This document shows, one piece after another, positions 8,565 to 17,207 of a DNA stretch of 43,317 bases. Positions within the stretch are counted from its first letter, which is position 1. Every line of letters begins with the position of its first letter. Origin of the DNA: an uncultured Prevotella sp. (GTDB lineage: Bacteria; Bacteroidota; Bacteroidia; Bacteroidales; Bacteroidaceae); contig CAMVQS010000013.1 in assembly GCA_947169685.1 (NCBI GenBank), forward strand, positions 1 to 43,317, in the 5' to 3' direction. The position numbers were made by a program, and so were the translations under genes. Below the pieces are notes generated by a model. That model saw only the letters and a program-made list of their open reading frames with translations. It did no database searches and was not told the DNA's origin.

Positions 8565-8653
8565 TATATATAATATAGGTACACGTACATTATTAATATT
8601 AATAGCAAGAATAACAACCAAACAGGCCGTGAGGCTAAAAAAGTAAAAAAGAA

Positions 8654-8659
8654 AAGGAG
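8654..8659 (+). promoter_or_regulatory. Shine-Dalgarno-like AAGGAG before the pseudouridine synthase
   Basis: AAGGAG lies 8 bases before the ATG at 8668. This is notable because almost no other gene in the window has such a site. Confidence 0.6.
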
Positions 8660-8667
8660 AAACAATT

Positions 8668-10032
8668 ATGGATTTTGAAAACGAAAAAAGAACCGACGAA
8701 CAATCTGTTGAACAGAACGTCGAAAACCGTGAAGGCTATCAACCGACAAACCAGAATGGTTATCAGAACTACCGTCCGGGACGTACGCCGCGTCCCCGTA
8801 TTCAGAAACCACGTCCCTATACACAGGATCGTGGCAGTTACAATCGTCATCAGAACGACGAGGGAGGATTCCGTCCCGAGGGCTTCGGCGCTGCATTGCA
8901 GAATGCGGCACCTCAGCGCGGTGGCTACCGTCCCCGTTACAACAATAATGAAGAGGGCGGCTACCAGCCCCGCGGCGGCTATCAGCCTCGCGGCGGTTAT
9001 CAGCAACAGCATGGCGGCTACCGTCCCCGTTACAACAGCAATGAAGAGGGTGGCTACCAGCCTCGTGGTGGTTATCAGCAGCGTGGCGGCTATCAGCCTC
9101 GCGGTGGCTACCAGCCCCGTTACAACAACGATGAGCAGCAGGGTGGCTACCAGCCTCGCGGTGGTTATCAGCCTCGTGGCGGCTATCAGCAGCGTGGCGG
9201 TTACAACAAACGCCCGAGCAACGGCTTCCGCCCCCGCACTGGTGGCTACGACCCCAATGCTAAGTATAGCATGAAGAAGCGCATTGAGTACAAGGAGGAG
9301 AACTACGACCCCAATGAGCCCATTCGTCTTAACAAGTTCCTTGCCAATGCCGGTGTATGTAGCCGTCGCGAAGCTGACGAGTTCATCCAGGCAGGCGTAG
9401 TGACTGTCAATGGTGAGGTAGTGACCGAACTCGGAACGAAGGTTCTGCGCACCGACGATGTTCGTTTCCACGACCAGCCCGTCAACATGGAGAAGAAGGT
9501 CTATGTGCTGCTCAACAAGCCCAAGGACTATGTTACCACCAGCGACGACCCCCAGCAGCGCAAGACCGTGATGGATCTTGTCAAGGGTGCCTGCCCTGAG
9601 CGTATCTATCCCGTAGGTCGTCTTGACCGTAACACCACCGGTGTGCTTCTGCTCACCAACGATGGTGACCTCGCTTCGAAGCTCACCCATCCGAAGTTCC
9701 TCAAGAAGAAGATTTATCATGTTCATCTTGACAAGAACGTTACAGCTCACGACCTCCAGCAGATTGCCGAGGGTATCCAGCTCGAGGACGGAGAAATCAA
9801 GGCTGACGACGTGCAGTACGCTGACCCCGTTGACAAGAAGCAGGTGGGCATCGAGATCCACTCTGGCCGTAACCGCATCGTACGTCGTATCTTCGAGAGC
9901 CTTGGCTACAAGGTGACCAAGCTCGACCGCGTACAGTTTGCCGGCCTTACCAAGAAGAACCTCCGCCGCGGCGACTGGCGCTACCTCACCGAAGAGGAAG
10001 TGGACCGCCTCCGCATGGGTGCTTACGAATAA
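8668..10032 (+). CDS. RsuA/RluB-family pseudouridine synthase with RG-rich N-terminal extension
   Basis: This 454-residue protein has two unequal parts. Residues 1-215 are low-complexity and basic, with tandem 'GGYQPRGGYQQR' and 'GGYRPRYNNNEE' units. Residues 216-454 form an S4 RNA-binding domain ('IRLNKFLANAGVCSRREADEFI') followed by the pseudouridine synthase domain with the catalytic Asp in 'GRLDRNTTGVLLLTNDG' and 'HSGRNRIVRRIFESLG'. By family it isomerises a uridine in 16S or 23S rRNA; the C-terminal half alone is about the size of RluB. RG/GY-rich tails bind RNA non-specifically in many proteins, so a role in RNA chaperoning or condensation is inferred. Confidence 0.92.
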   Translation: MDFENEKRTDEQSVEQNVENREGYQPTNQNGYQNYRPGRTPRPRIQKPRPYTQDRGSYNRHQNDEGGFRPEGFGAALQNAAPQRGGYRPRYNNNEEGGYQPRGGYQPRGGYQQQHGGYRPRYNSNEEGGYQPRGGYQQRGGYQPRGGYQPRYNNDEQQGGYQPRGGYQPRGGYQQRGGYNKRPSNGFRPRTGGYDPNAKYSMKKRIEYKEENYDPNEPIRLNKFLANAGVCSRREADEFIQAGVVTVNGEVVTELGTKVLRTDDVRFHDQPVNMEKKVYVLLNKPKDYVTTSDDPQQRKTVMDLVKGACPERIYPVGRLDRNTTGVLLLTNDGDLASKLTHPKFLKKKIYHVHLDKNVTAHDLQQIAEGIQLEDGEIKADDVQYADPVDKKQVGIEIHSGRNRIVRRIFESLGYKVTKLDRVQFAGLTKKNLRRGDWRYLTEEEVDRLRMGAYE

Positions 10033-10049
10033 AGAAAGTAGTTTAGTAT

Positions 10050-10068
10050 GTTGCGATGCCATCGCAAC
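10050..10068. repeat. 19-nt dyad repeat, copy 6
   Basis: GTTGCGATG-C-CATCGCAAC is a perfect 9-1-9 dyad preceded by AGTTTAGTAT. It lies 14 bases before the asnS ATG, so it could form a hairpin in the asnS leader. It differs from copy 1 at one base in each arm, and the changes keep pairing. Confidence 0.7.
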
Positions 10069-10082
10069 AAAAATAGAAAAAT

Positions 10083-11498
10083 ATGAAACGAACAACAATC
10101 ATTGACGTGCTGAAAAGCACCGATTACGGCAAAGAAGTCACTGTCAAGGGATGGGTGCGTACGCACCGCAGCTCCAAGGCCGTTGACTTCATCGCCCTCA
10201 ACGACGGCTCGACCATCAAGAACGTCCAGGTTGTCGTTGACCCGGAGGCTTGCCCCGTAAGCAGCGATTGTGTCGCTGCCCCTTCCCTCAAGGACATCAC
10301 CACCGGCTCTTGCATCTGCGTAAAGGGTACCCTCGTCGAGAGCCCCGCTGCTGGCCAGCCTTCTGAGGTGCAGGCCAACGAGATTGAGATCTACGGTCTC
10401 TGCGACAACACTTATCCCATGCAGAAGAAGGGCCAGTCGTTCGAGGTGATGCGCAAGAACGCCCACATGCGTCTCCGCACCAATACCTTCGGTGCCGTCA
10501 TGCGCATCCGCCACAACATGGCGATGGCCATCCATACCTATTTCCATGAGCATGGATTCTTCTACTTCCACACGCCGCTCATTACTGCCAGCGACTGTGA
10601 GGGAGCAGGCAACATGTTCCAGGTGACCACCAAGAACCTCTACGACCTGAAGAAGGACGAGCAGGGAAAGATCATCTACGACGATGACTTCTTCGGCGAA
10701 CAGACCTCACTCACCGTCAGCGGACAGCTCGAGGGCGAGCTTGGTGCAACCGCTCTGGGAGCCATCTATACCTTCGGACCGACCTTCCGTGCTGAGAACA
10801 GCAACACCCCGCGTCACCTCGCGGAGTTCTGGATGGTGGAGCCTGAAGTAGCCTTCCTCGACCAGGAAGGACTCATGGACCTCGAGGAGGACTTTATTAA
10901 ATATTGTGTACGTTGGGCACTCGACAACTGCAAGGACGACCTGGAGTTCCTCAACAAGATGATCGACAAAACGCTTATTGAGCGACTCGAGGGCGTGCTT
11001 CGCGAAGACTTCGTGCGCTTACCTTATACTAAAGGTATAGAGATTCTCCAGCAAGCCATCAAGGACGGCCACAAGTTTGAGTTCCCCTGCAACTGGGGCG
11101 ACGACCTGGCCAGCGAGCATGAGCGCTACCTCGTGGAGCAGCACTTCAAGAAGCCCGTCATCATGACCGACTACCCGAAGGAGATCAAGGCCTTCTACAT
11201 GAAGACCAACGAAGATGGCAAGACCATGCAGGGCACCGACGTCCTCTTTCCGCAGATTGGCGAGATCATCGGAGGCTCCGTCCGTGAGGAGAGCTACGAC
11301 AAGCTCATGGCTGAGATCAACCGACGCAAGATGGAGACCGACAAACTTTGGTGGTATCTCGATACCCGCAAGTGGGGAACCTGTCCTCACGCTGGCTTCG
11401 GCCTCGGTTTCGAGCGTCTTATCCTCTTTGTAACGGGCATGCAGAACATTCGCGACGTTATTCCGTTCCCCAGAACGCCTAAGTCTGCGGAGTTCTAA
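10083..11498 (+). CDS. asnS: Asparagine-tRNA ligase
   Basis: AsnRS (471 residues) charges tRNA-Asn. An N-terminal OB-fold anticodon-binding domain covers about residues 15-110. Class II motif 2 is visible as '[20 protein letters not shown]' near 238-257, and motif 3 as '[20 protein letters not shown]' near 440-459. Length and motifs are normal. The gene starts 50 bases after the pseudouridine synthase stop with a dyad repeat between them, so co-transcription is possible. No U-run terminator follows the stop. Confidence 0.97.
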   Translation: MKRTTIIDVLKSTDYGKEVTVKGWVRTHRSSKAVDFIALNDGSTIKNVQVVVDPEACPVSSDCVAAPSLKDITTGSCICVKGTLVESPAAGQPSEVQANEIEIYGLCDNTYPMQKKGQSFEVMRKNAHMRLRTNTFGAVMRIRHNMAMAIHTYFHEHGFFYFHTPLITASDCEGAGNMFQVTTKNLYDLKKDEQGKIIYDDDFFGEQTSLTVSGQLEGELGATALGAIYTFGPTFRAENSNTPRHLAEFWMVEPEVAFLDQEGLMDLEEDFIKYCVRWALDNCKDDLEFLNKMIDKTLIERLEGVLREDFVRLPYTKGIEILQQAIKDGHKFEFPCNWGDDLASEHERYLVEQHFKKPVIMTDYPKEIKAFYMKTNEDGKTMQGTDVLFPQIGEIIGGSVREESYDKLMAEINRRKMETDKLWWYLDTRKWGTCPHAGFGLGFERLILFVTGMQNIRDVIPFPRTPKSAEF

Positions 11499-11592
11499 TG
11501 TTAAAAGTGCAGGAAAATGGGTGTATTTTTGACGAAATAAGCATAGAAAGTCAATTTTTTAGCTAATTTTCGAAAAAAAAGTTGTAAAATCC

Positions 11593-11623
11593 TTGCAAGT
11601 TATCGGATTAATGCCTATATTTG
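11593..11623 (+). promoter_or_regulatory. Promoter of giant lipoprotein A
   Basis: TTG at 11593-11595 and TATATTTG at 11616-11623 are separated by 20 bases. The conserved leader shared with lipoprotein B starts 10 bases downstream at 11634, close to the expected transcription start. The promoter itself is not shared with copy B. Confidence 0.75.
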
Positions 11624-11633
11624 CACCCAAAAA

Positions 11634-11725
11634 CGTAACTCTGCGTAAGAGATACGGCCTAAGATTGTGAGAGAATTAGAGAACAAATAACATTTTTTAT
11701 TAATTAATTTTAAATTAAAAATCGT
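11634..11725 (+). promoter_or_regulatory. Conserved 92-nt leader of giant lipoprotein A
   Basis: This leader is about 90% identical to the leader of lipoprotein B on the other strand (25251-25160). Long identical runs include CGTAACTCTGCGTAAGAGAT and GAGAATTAGAGAAC. The first part can fold as CGTAACTCT-GCGTA-AGAGATACG with one internal mismatch. The 3' part is AT-rich (TTATTAATTAATTTTAAATT) and lacks a Shine-Dalgarno sequence. It may be a stabilising or translation-enhancing leader; no known riboswitch is recognised. Confidence 0.6.
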
Positions 11726-14700
11726 ATGAACAAAAGATTTTTGACTGCATTGCTTACTGGAGCCATTTTCATGGCATCTGCAAGCATGTTTGTTGCTTGT
11801 AAGGATTACGATGACGACATCAAGAACTTGCAGGCACAGATTGACAAGGCAGCCCTTCAGACCGATCTTCAGACTCTGAAGACCTCTCTGGAGAGTGAGC
11901 TGAGCACACTGAAGGCTTCTCTGGCCACTGCTCAGGCTGAACTGGCTCAGAAGGCTAACAAGGCAGACGTTGATGCTGCTTTGGCAAAGAAGGCTGACAA
12001 GGAAGCTCTTGAGGCTTTGGCTGAGAAGGTTGTTAAACTGACTGAGCGTGTTGCAACCATCGAGACTCAGATTTCAGCTATCAACGAGGCTTTGGACAAG
12101 AAAGCTGACAAGACAGAGCTTGCCACACTGGAGGCTACTCTGACCGGTAAGCTGGAGAACCTGGAGCAGGTTCTTGGCGAGAAGCTCTCTGCTGAGGAGG
12201 CTGCTCGCAAGGCTGAGGATGTCAAGTTGCAGGCTGCCATCGATGCTGCTAACGCAAACATCGAGTTGCAGAAGCAGGCTCTTGAGGCTGCCAAGGCAGC
12301 TCTCGAGGCTAAGGACGCTGAGCTCCAGGGGCTGATTGGTGCTAATGCAGAGGCTATCGAGGCTCTGAATACCAAGATGACTGCTGCTGAGGCCGCTATC
12401 AAGAAGATTCAGGAGGAGACCATCCCTGCTCTGGAGGCTGGCATCGCAGCTAATGCTGATGACATTGCTACCCTGAAGGAGCAGATGCAGGATGCTGCTG
12501 AAAAGATTGATGCAATTGCTGCAGAACTTGATGTTCTGGAAGTTGGCGTAATGAAGGTACTCTCTTCTCTGGTATTGAAGCCCGCTTTCTACTGGGAAGG
12601 TCTTGAGGGTATCGAGATTCCTTATATCTCTAAGACTCCCGTATTCGCTCCTTACGGTCCGTATGAGTTTACTTATAGGGTAAATGGTACAACACAGGGA
12701 GACAACAAGGTTAAGGTTAAGGTTGACTCTATTATGTCTGTAGTTTTGGCCGACGGCAAGATTTTTGCAACAAATGCCAAAAAGACAGGCTTAGAAGGTC
12801 AGGATCTTTGGGTGAATGGTAATGGAAATCATGTTATTCTCCAGAACTCTTTGACTGACGCAGAAATTCAGGCATATGTTGGAGCAAACACTAAGATCAA
12901 GAGAGTTGATATTAGTGAGGGTGGTATCGCTACCTATCATGTTAATCCTTCTACAGCCAATTTGGATGGCTACAAGATTAGCTTCTATGAGAATCTGGCT
13001 GAGGTTTATACACGTGCTGGCGTTCCGACTACCATTAGCCCTGAGGCATTGGTAAAAGATGCTGGTGAGTATGAGGTTACAAATGGTATTATTGAGATCC
13101 CATTCAAGGTTAATGACGATAATCTGGCTCAGATTTTCAACGCTTGGATTGCATCGAATCACGAGCTGGGTAATGCTCATATTGATGACGAGACAGATGC
13201 TTTTGGTAGCGGTGCTAAGTTACCTTTCATCGCTGCTCAGATGACCAAGGCTGCTGATAGCGAGGATGACCAAGATAGAATTGTTACATCTGATTATGCT
13301 GTAGTTCTTCCTGGCGTTTATACTATTGTTGCTTTGGGAGACAACGCTCCTGAGACAACTCTTGATAAGGAAACATTTGTTGTATCTACCCCGCGTCACC
13401 ACGTGATTCGCGACAACCACCTCTATGAGAGCGTAGGTTATGAGAATGCTACGGATATGACGAGTTACGGTGCTATTCCTATGCCTGCTACCCACAGCGT
13501 TGCTTACAATGGCTCAATTGACCTTTCTAAGTTTGTGGAGACTCATTTCACCTATCAGTCTAAGGTTAAGTATGGCTACAATGGTACAGAGCAGGTAATG
13601 AGCGAGGAGACTATGAAGGCTCTCGGTCTGCACTACAACTACACTATCGTAAACTATATAGTTGGTACTAACAAGACTGGTGAATCAAAGCACATCCAGC
13701 AGGATGCTTCTAACCCTGCAATATTCTATCCCCGTTCAGTAACTGACAAGGGTGAGACTATTAAGGATGAAACAGCTACCCGTGAGGTTATCGGCCGTGA
13801 GCCGCTGATCCGTGTTGACCTTCTGAACAAGAACAATCAGATTATCCGCTACGGTTACATCAAACTGCGTATTACTGAGGATATTGATATTACTGACAAG
13901 TTTGTTGAAATCGACCTCGGTGAGATGTGGATGGATTGCGGTGACTCTGCTAAGGTTACATGGTCTCAGATGGAGAACCTCATTCTGGCTCAGCTGGGTA
14001 CAAATGGTCTGACCAAGCAGGAGTTTGAGAAGCAGTACTACCTTGAAGTGGCTAACGCTGCTGTTAAGGACATGCCGTCCAATACAAATGGTAAGCTTTA
14101 TGCAACAGCTGCTAATAATAATCGTTTCGCTGCTCGTTACTATCTGGTAGAGAAGGACGGTAAGACAACCGCAGTGAAGGCTGGTCCGAAGGAGACGGTT
14201 ATTGACAATGATAAACTTGCTCAATATACAGCTGATGACTGGAAGAAGGTTACGGCTGAGAACAACTACTTCGGCCGTGTATGGTACACTCCGCATGATA
14301 ACTCTACAGATGCTCATGCATGGGATGAGAATACCAACGTGCTGATTTGGCAGTTCGGTAACGCTGCAAGTAAGCCAAATGGCATGGAAGACGCTGATGC
14401 TACTGTCATGAGTAACATGAACGGTCAGTATGCAAACATGATTAAGGTTCTTCAAGCTACTGCTGACAATGGTGGTGTTAATGCCACGGAGGTTTCTACA
14501 GTTATCCGCTTCAAGCAGGTTAATGGTGAAGCTTCTATCTATGTCAAGCTGAAGTTCGATGCTAAGAAAATCCACTTCGCAACTGCAGACATCAAGAATC
14601 GTGTATTGAACCGCTGGTTCTCAATGACTGAAGGTTACAAGGCTGCCCCCGAAAAGACTGATACTATCGAGGTATATGCTAATGTTCCTACACCTGCTGA

Positions 14701-15988
14701 GAATGGACGTGCAGATTTGGCAACTACCACATTTGTTAAGGATTTGAAGGAGTACTGGCTCGATAAGATTGTTACTCCGACTATCGCTAACAGTGATAAG
14801 TTCACTAAGAACTTCTGGAATCCGGAGACTGGTCAATACAGAGGCACTGTTGCCTTCCAGTTCCGTCTGCCTGAGGAGGGTGTAAATGCTGACTTCAGCG
14901 CTACTAAGGAAGGAACATGGACTGTTAAGGGTATCTCTGGTTCTGTTTACACCCTGAAGATTGATGCTACTAATGATACGTATGATAAGATTGTTGCTAC
15001 TAAGCGCGGTACTACTGCATACGAAAATCCTGAGCTCATCTGCCGTCTGAACAGAACAACAGGTGTCATTGAGTACATGGGTCGCGATCAGGAGACTAAA
15101 TACTCTAAGGGTACTAAGGGTGCAGACTATGCTGCTCCTACCGACGGCCAAGTTAACGGTGCTGCTTCTGACATCTTGAACTTCATCGGTTACTACGATG
15201 CAAAGGGTAACAGCATTAAGAGCTCTTATCTGACTGGTCAGAAGGACAAGGCATTTACTGCCTTCGTTGAGATTAAGGTTTCTGGCACAGCTTGCTACGA
15301 TCCTATCATCAAGAACAACTTCTTCAACGTTCGCTTCCTGCGTCCTATCAACGTATGGCCCGTTGAGACTAAGATTACGGATGCTCCGAACGAGACTCAG
15401 TGGATTAACATCTGGGAGCTCATCAACATTAAGGACTGGCGTACATACGGTGTCGTTATGACCAATCCCGAACAGGGTGATCCGTTCGTTCAGAAGTTCA
15501 GCGATGGTCTGAAGTACACTGGTGACTTCGTTGACTCACCTGCTGAAGGATTCGGCAAGTCTGTTCCTTACAGATTCTACAACATTACGAACCTGTATGT
15601 ACTGCGTGAAGATATCCGTAGTGATGCTTACCTGCAGGCTAGTGAGCGTAGTATTCTGACTTCTGATGCAGCTATTAAGGCTCTGCGCCCGATTACTTCA
15701 ATTCCTGCACTGACAAATGGTAATCTCTATTACCTGTCAATTCAGGCTTACGCTGACTATGATACTGAGGCTAAGCGTGCTGCATTCGCAGTAACTGAAG
15801 CGAAGAAGGGTCAGGAAAACACGAAGAAAGCAAATGACCTGCTCGCATACACCAACAACGGTAGTGTATCTCAGGTATATCACATCTACGTTCCCATCGC
15901 AGTTGAGTACTCATGGGGTGCTCTTGCAGACTGGACTCAGAAGGTATGGGCTGTTATCACAGTTGACCCGACCGTAGGTAACGAGTAA
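11726..15988 (+). CDS. Giant surface lipoprotein A with coiled-coil stalk
   Basis: This 1420-residue protein has a lipoprotein signal (about residues 1-25, lipobox 'SMFVAC') followed by 'KDYDDDIKNLQAQIDKAAL'. Residues 30-275 form a long Ala/Glu/Lys-rich coiled coil with heptad-like repeats ('ALAKKADKEALEALAEKV'). The remaining 1100 residues are Thr/Asn/Tyr-rich and beta-prone without a family I can name. The plan suggests a lipid-anchored stalk with a large surface head, but function is unknown. A paralogue with the same signal peptide and leader lies at 21398-25159 on the opposite strand. A strong terminator follows the stop. Codon use is AT-richer than in the housekeeping genes around it. 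Confidence 0.9.
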   Translation: MNKRFLTALLTGAIFMASASMFVACKDYDDDIKNLQAQIDKAALQTDLQTLKTSLESELSTLKASLATAQAELAQKANKADVDAALAKKADKEALEALAEKVVKLTERVATIETQISAINEALDKKADKTELATLEATLTGKLENLEQVLGEKLSAEEAARKAEDVKLQAAIDAANANIELQKQALEAAKAALEAKDAELQGLIGANAEAIEALNTKMTAAEAAIKKIQEETIPALEAGIAANADDIATLKEQMQDAAEKIDAIAAELDVLEVGVMKVLSSLVLKPAFYWEGLEGIEIPYISKTPVFAPYGPYEFTYRVNGTTQGDNKVKVKVDSIMSVVLADGKIFATNAKKTGLEGQDLWVNGNGNHVILQNSLTDAEIQAYVGANTKIKRVDISEGGIATYHVNPSTANLDGYKISFYENLAEVYTRAGVPTTISPEALVKDAGEYEVTNGIIEIPFKVNDDNLAQIFNAWIASNHELGNAHIDDETDAFGSGAKLPFIAAQMTKAADSEDDQDRIVTSDYAVVLPGVYTIVALGDNAPETTLDKETFVVSTPRHHVIRDNHLYESVGYENATDMTSYGAIPMPATHSVAYNGSIDLSKFVETHFTYQSKVKYGYNGTEQVMSEETMKALGLHYNYTIVNYIVGTNKTGESKHIQQDASNPAIFYPRSVTDKGETIKDETATREVIGREPLIRVDLLNKNNQIIRYGYIKLRITEDIDITDKFVEIDLGEMWMDCGDSAKVTWSQMENLILAQLGTNGLTKQEFEKQYYLEVANAAVKDMPSNTNGKLYATAANNNRFAARYYLVEKDGKTTAVKAGPKETVIDNDKLAQYTADDWKKVTAENNYFGRVWYTPHDNSTDAHAWDENTNVLIWQFGNAASKPNGMEDADATVMSNMNGQYANMIKVLQATADNGGVNATEVSTVIRFKQVNGEASIYVKLKFDAKKIHFATADIKNRVLNRWFSMTEGYKAAPEKTDTIEVYANVPTPAENGRADLATTTFVKDLKEYWLDKIVTPTIANSDKFTKNFWNPETGQYRGTVAFQFRLPEEGVNADFSATKEGTWTVKGISGSVYTLKIDATNDTYDKIVATKRGTTAYENPELICRLNRTTGVIEYMGRDQETKYSKGTKGADYAAPTDGQVNGAASDILNFIGYYDAKGNSIKSSYLTGQKDKAFTAFVEIKVSGTACYDPIIKNNFFNVRFLRPINVWPVETKITDAPNETQWINIWELINIKDWRTYGVVMTNPEQGDPFVQKFSDGLKYTGDFVDSPAEGFGKSVPYRFYNITNLYVLREDIRSDAYLQASERSILTSDAAIKALRPITSIPALTNGNLYYLSIQAYADYDTEAKRAAFAVTEAKKGQENTKKANDLLAYTNNGSVSQVYHIYVPIAVEYSWGALADWTQKVWAVITVDPTVGNE

Positions 15989-16025
15989 TCCAAAGGATTT
16001 ATTTTAGAATCTCTTAATAAGCTCA

Positions 16026-16057
16026 GAGGGGTGTCACATGTTGGCACCCCTCTTGTT
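16026..16057 (+). terminator. Intrinsic terminator of giant lipoprotein A
   Basis: Arms GAGGGGTG (16026-16033) and CACCCCTC (16045-16052) pair perfectly and are followed by TTGTTT. Confidence 0.8.
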
Positions 16058-16087
16058 TGAAAGTTAACATAAAACGCATATAATAAG

Positions 16088-16633
16088 ATGAAGAAAGTAT
16101 TTATGCTCCTTGCCGCCACTGTGCTGACGACCGGCCTGATGATGTCGTGCAGCGGCTGTGGCAGCAAGACAGAGGAGGCACCTGAGGCACCCTCTATGTT
16201 TACGAAGGAGGACACCACGCAGCTTCTGAACCTGATAGACCAGTTCAACGGCTACATGAAGGCCGGTGACATCAAGAGCGCTACGGAGATGCTGGTGTTC
16301 CTGAATGGTGACAGCATCGAGCAGCTGAACCCGCAGTTCTTCAATCGCCAGGCCAGATCGTTGTCTGCCGTTCGCGGCATTGACTATCAGCTGGACCGCA
16401 TCATGCTGAGAGACGACATTGACAACGAAGCGAAGATCGACATTGTTTTGTTCGAGAAACCCGAAGGTGACACTCGTCCCAACACCACGTCGCTCTACTT
16501 CCGTCCCGTTCGCATTGACGGACAGTGGTACCTGACGACGAAGGACAACATCACCGATACGCGCAGTGACCTGCGTAACCGTCAGGACAACGAGGAGACG
16601 CCCGCTGCTGGGGAAGAGGAAAATGAAGAGTAA
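16088..16633 (+). CDS. Small lipoprotein of unknown function
   Basis: This 181-residue protein has a signal peptide with lipobox 'LMMSC' at about residues 17-21 and an acidic low-complexity C-terminus ('EETPAAGEEENEE'). The middle (about 40-160) is alpha/beta and ends in 'VRIDGQWYLTTKDN', which resembles DUF4878/NTF2-like lipoproteins, but I cannot assign a family firmly. It shares an operon with the DUF1573 gene, overlapping it by 11 bases. It lies downstream of the giant lipoprotein terminator, and no clear promoter box is visible in the 99 bases between. Confidence 0.8.
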   Translation: MKKVFMLLAATVLTTGLMMSCSGCGSKTEEAPEAPSMFTKEDTTQLLNLIDQFNGYMKAGDIKSATEMLVFLNGDSIEQLNPQFFNRQARSLSAVRGIDYQLDRIMLRDDIDNEAKIDIVLFEKPEGDTRPNTTSLYFRPVRIDGQWYLTTKDNITDTRSDLRNRQDNEETPAAGEEENEE

Positions 16634-17045
16634 ACACATACTGGTTATGAGTTTGACTGCAGCCCTGTTGCTGACCGCCTCCTGCGGCCGGCAGCAGGAG
16701 GCGGTCAGGCAAGAGGGTGATGCACAGGCTCGTATCGAGTTTCTTGGGGGCGAGGAGTACGACTTCGGCACGTACGATGTGCGTGACACGTTGTACCACG
16801 ACTTCGTGTTCCGCAACGTCGGCACGGTACCGTTCACCATCAGCCGCATAGAGCCCTCGTGCCACTGTACGGCGGCGCAGTTCTCCGAGCGTCCCGTAGC
16901 CCCGGGAGCTACAGACACCATCCGCGTGAGCTACGACGGCAACGGCTTCGTCCCAGGCTACTTTGTGAAACAGTGCGACATCTACTCGAATGCCGACACC
17001 GTCTATCACCTGCGCATTCATGGCAGATATTACGAGAAAGAGTAA
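16623..17045 (+). CDS. DUF1573 domain lipoprotein
   Basis: The start is the ATG at 16623, which begins MKSKHILVMSLTAALLLTASC with a lipobox; the longer frame from 16566 would hide the signal peptide. The 140-residue protein carries a DUF1573 (PF07610) Ig-like domain from about residue 35 to the end: 'YDFGTYDVRDTLYHDFVFRNVG', 'ISRIEPSCHCTAA', 'YDGNGF' and 'GYFVKQCDIYSN'. DUF1573 proteins are common exported proteins of Bacteroidota with undefined roles. The gene overlaps its upstream neighbour and is followed by an intrinsic terminator. Confidence 0.88.
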   Translation: MKSKHILVMSLTAALLLTASCGRQQEAVRQEGDAQARIEFLGGEEYDFGTYDVRDTLYHDFVFRNVGTVPFTISRIEPSCHCTAAQFSERPVAPGATDTIRVSYDGNGFVPGYFVKQCDIYSNADTVYHLRIHGRYYEKE

Positions 17046-17072
17046 AAATACACTGAAAAAGTGGGCTTTCTG

Positions 17073-17113
17073 GGGCGAAAAGGTATAAATTAGATACTTT
17101 TTCGCCCTTTTTT
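17073..17113 (+). terminator. Terminator after the DUF1573 operon
   Basis: Arms GGGCGAAAAGGTA and TACTTTTTCGCCC (17073-17107, one G-U pair) are followed by TTTTTT. Confidence 0.85.
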
Positions 17114-17157
17114 GTTGATTTTCCTGCTTTTTTTTTACACGTTTTAATATTTTTTCG

Positions 17158-17194
17158 TATATTTGCACCCAGAATATTCACTTAATATATTAAG
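17158..17194 (+). promoter_or_regulatory. Promoter -7 box and leader palindrome of ompA-family gene 1
   Basis: TATATTTG lies at 17158-17165; the -33 region is T-rich without a clean TTG. Downstream, CTTAATATATTAAG (17181-17194) is a perfect 14-bp palindrome in the leader. Confidence 0.6.
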
Positions 17195-17207
17195 ATTTTA
17201 AAAAATT

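Noticed and set aside
8721..10098. Minus-strand reading frame opposite the pseudouridine synthase with Val/Ala/Thr repeats
   Set aside because: The repetitive pattern is only the complement of the GYQPR codons.
11634..11725. Known riboswitch in the giant-lipoprotein leader
   Set aside because: No conserved ligand-binding core that I recognise and no terminator alternative; a plain conserved leader is the safer call.
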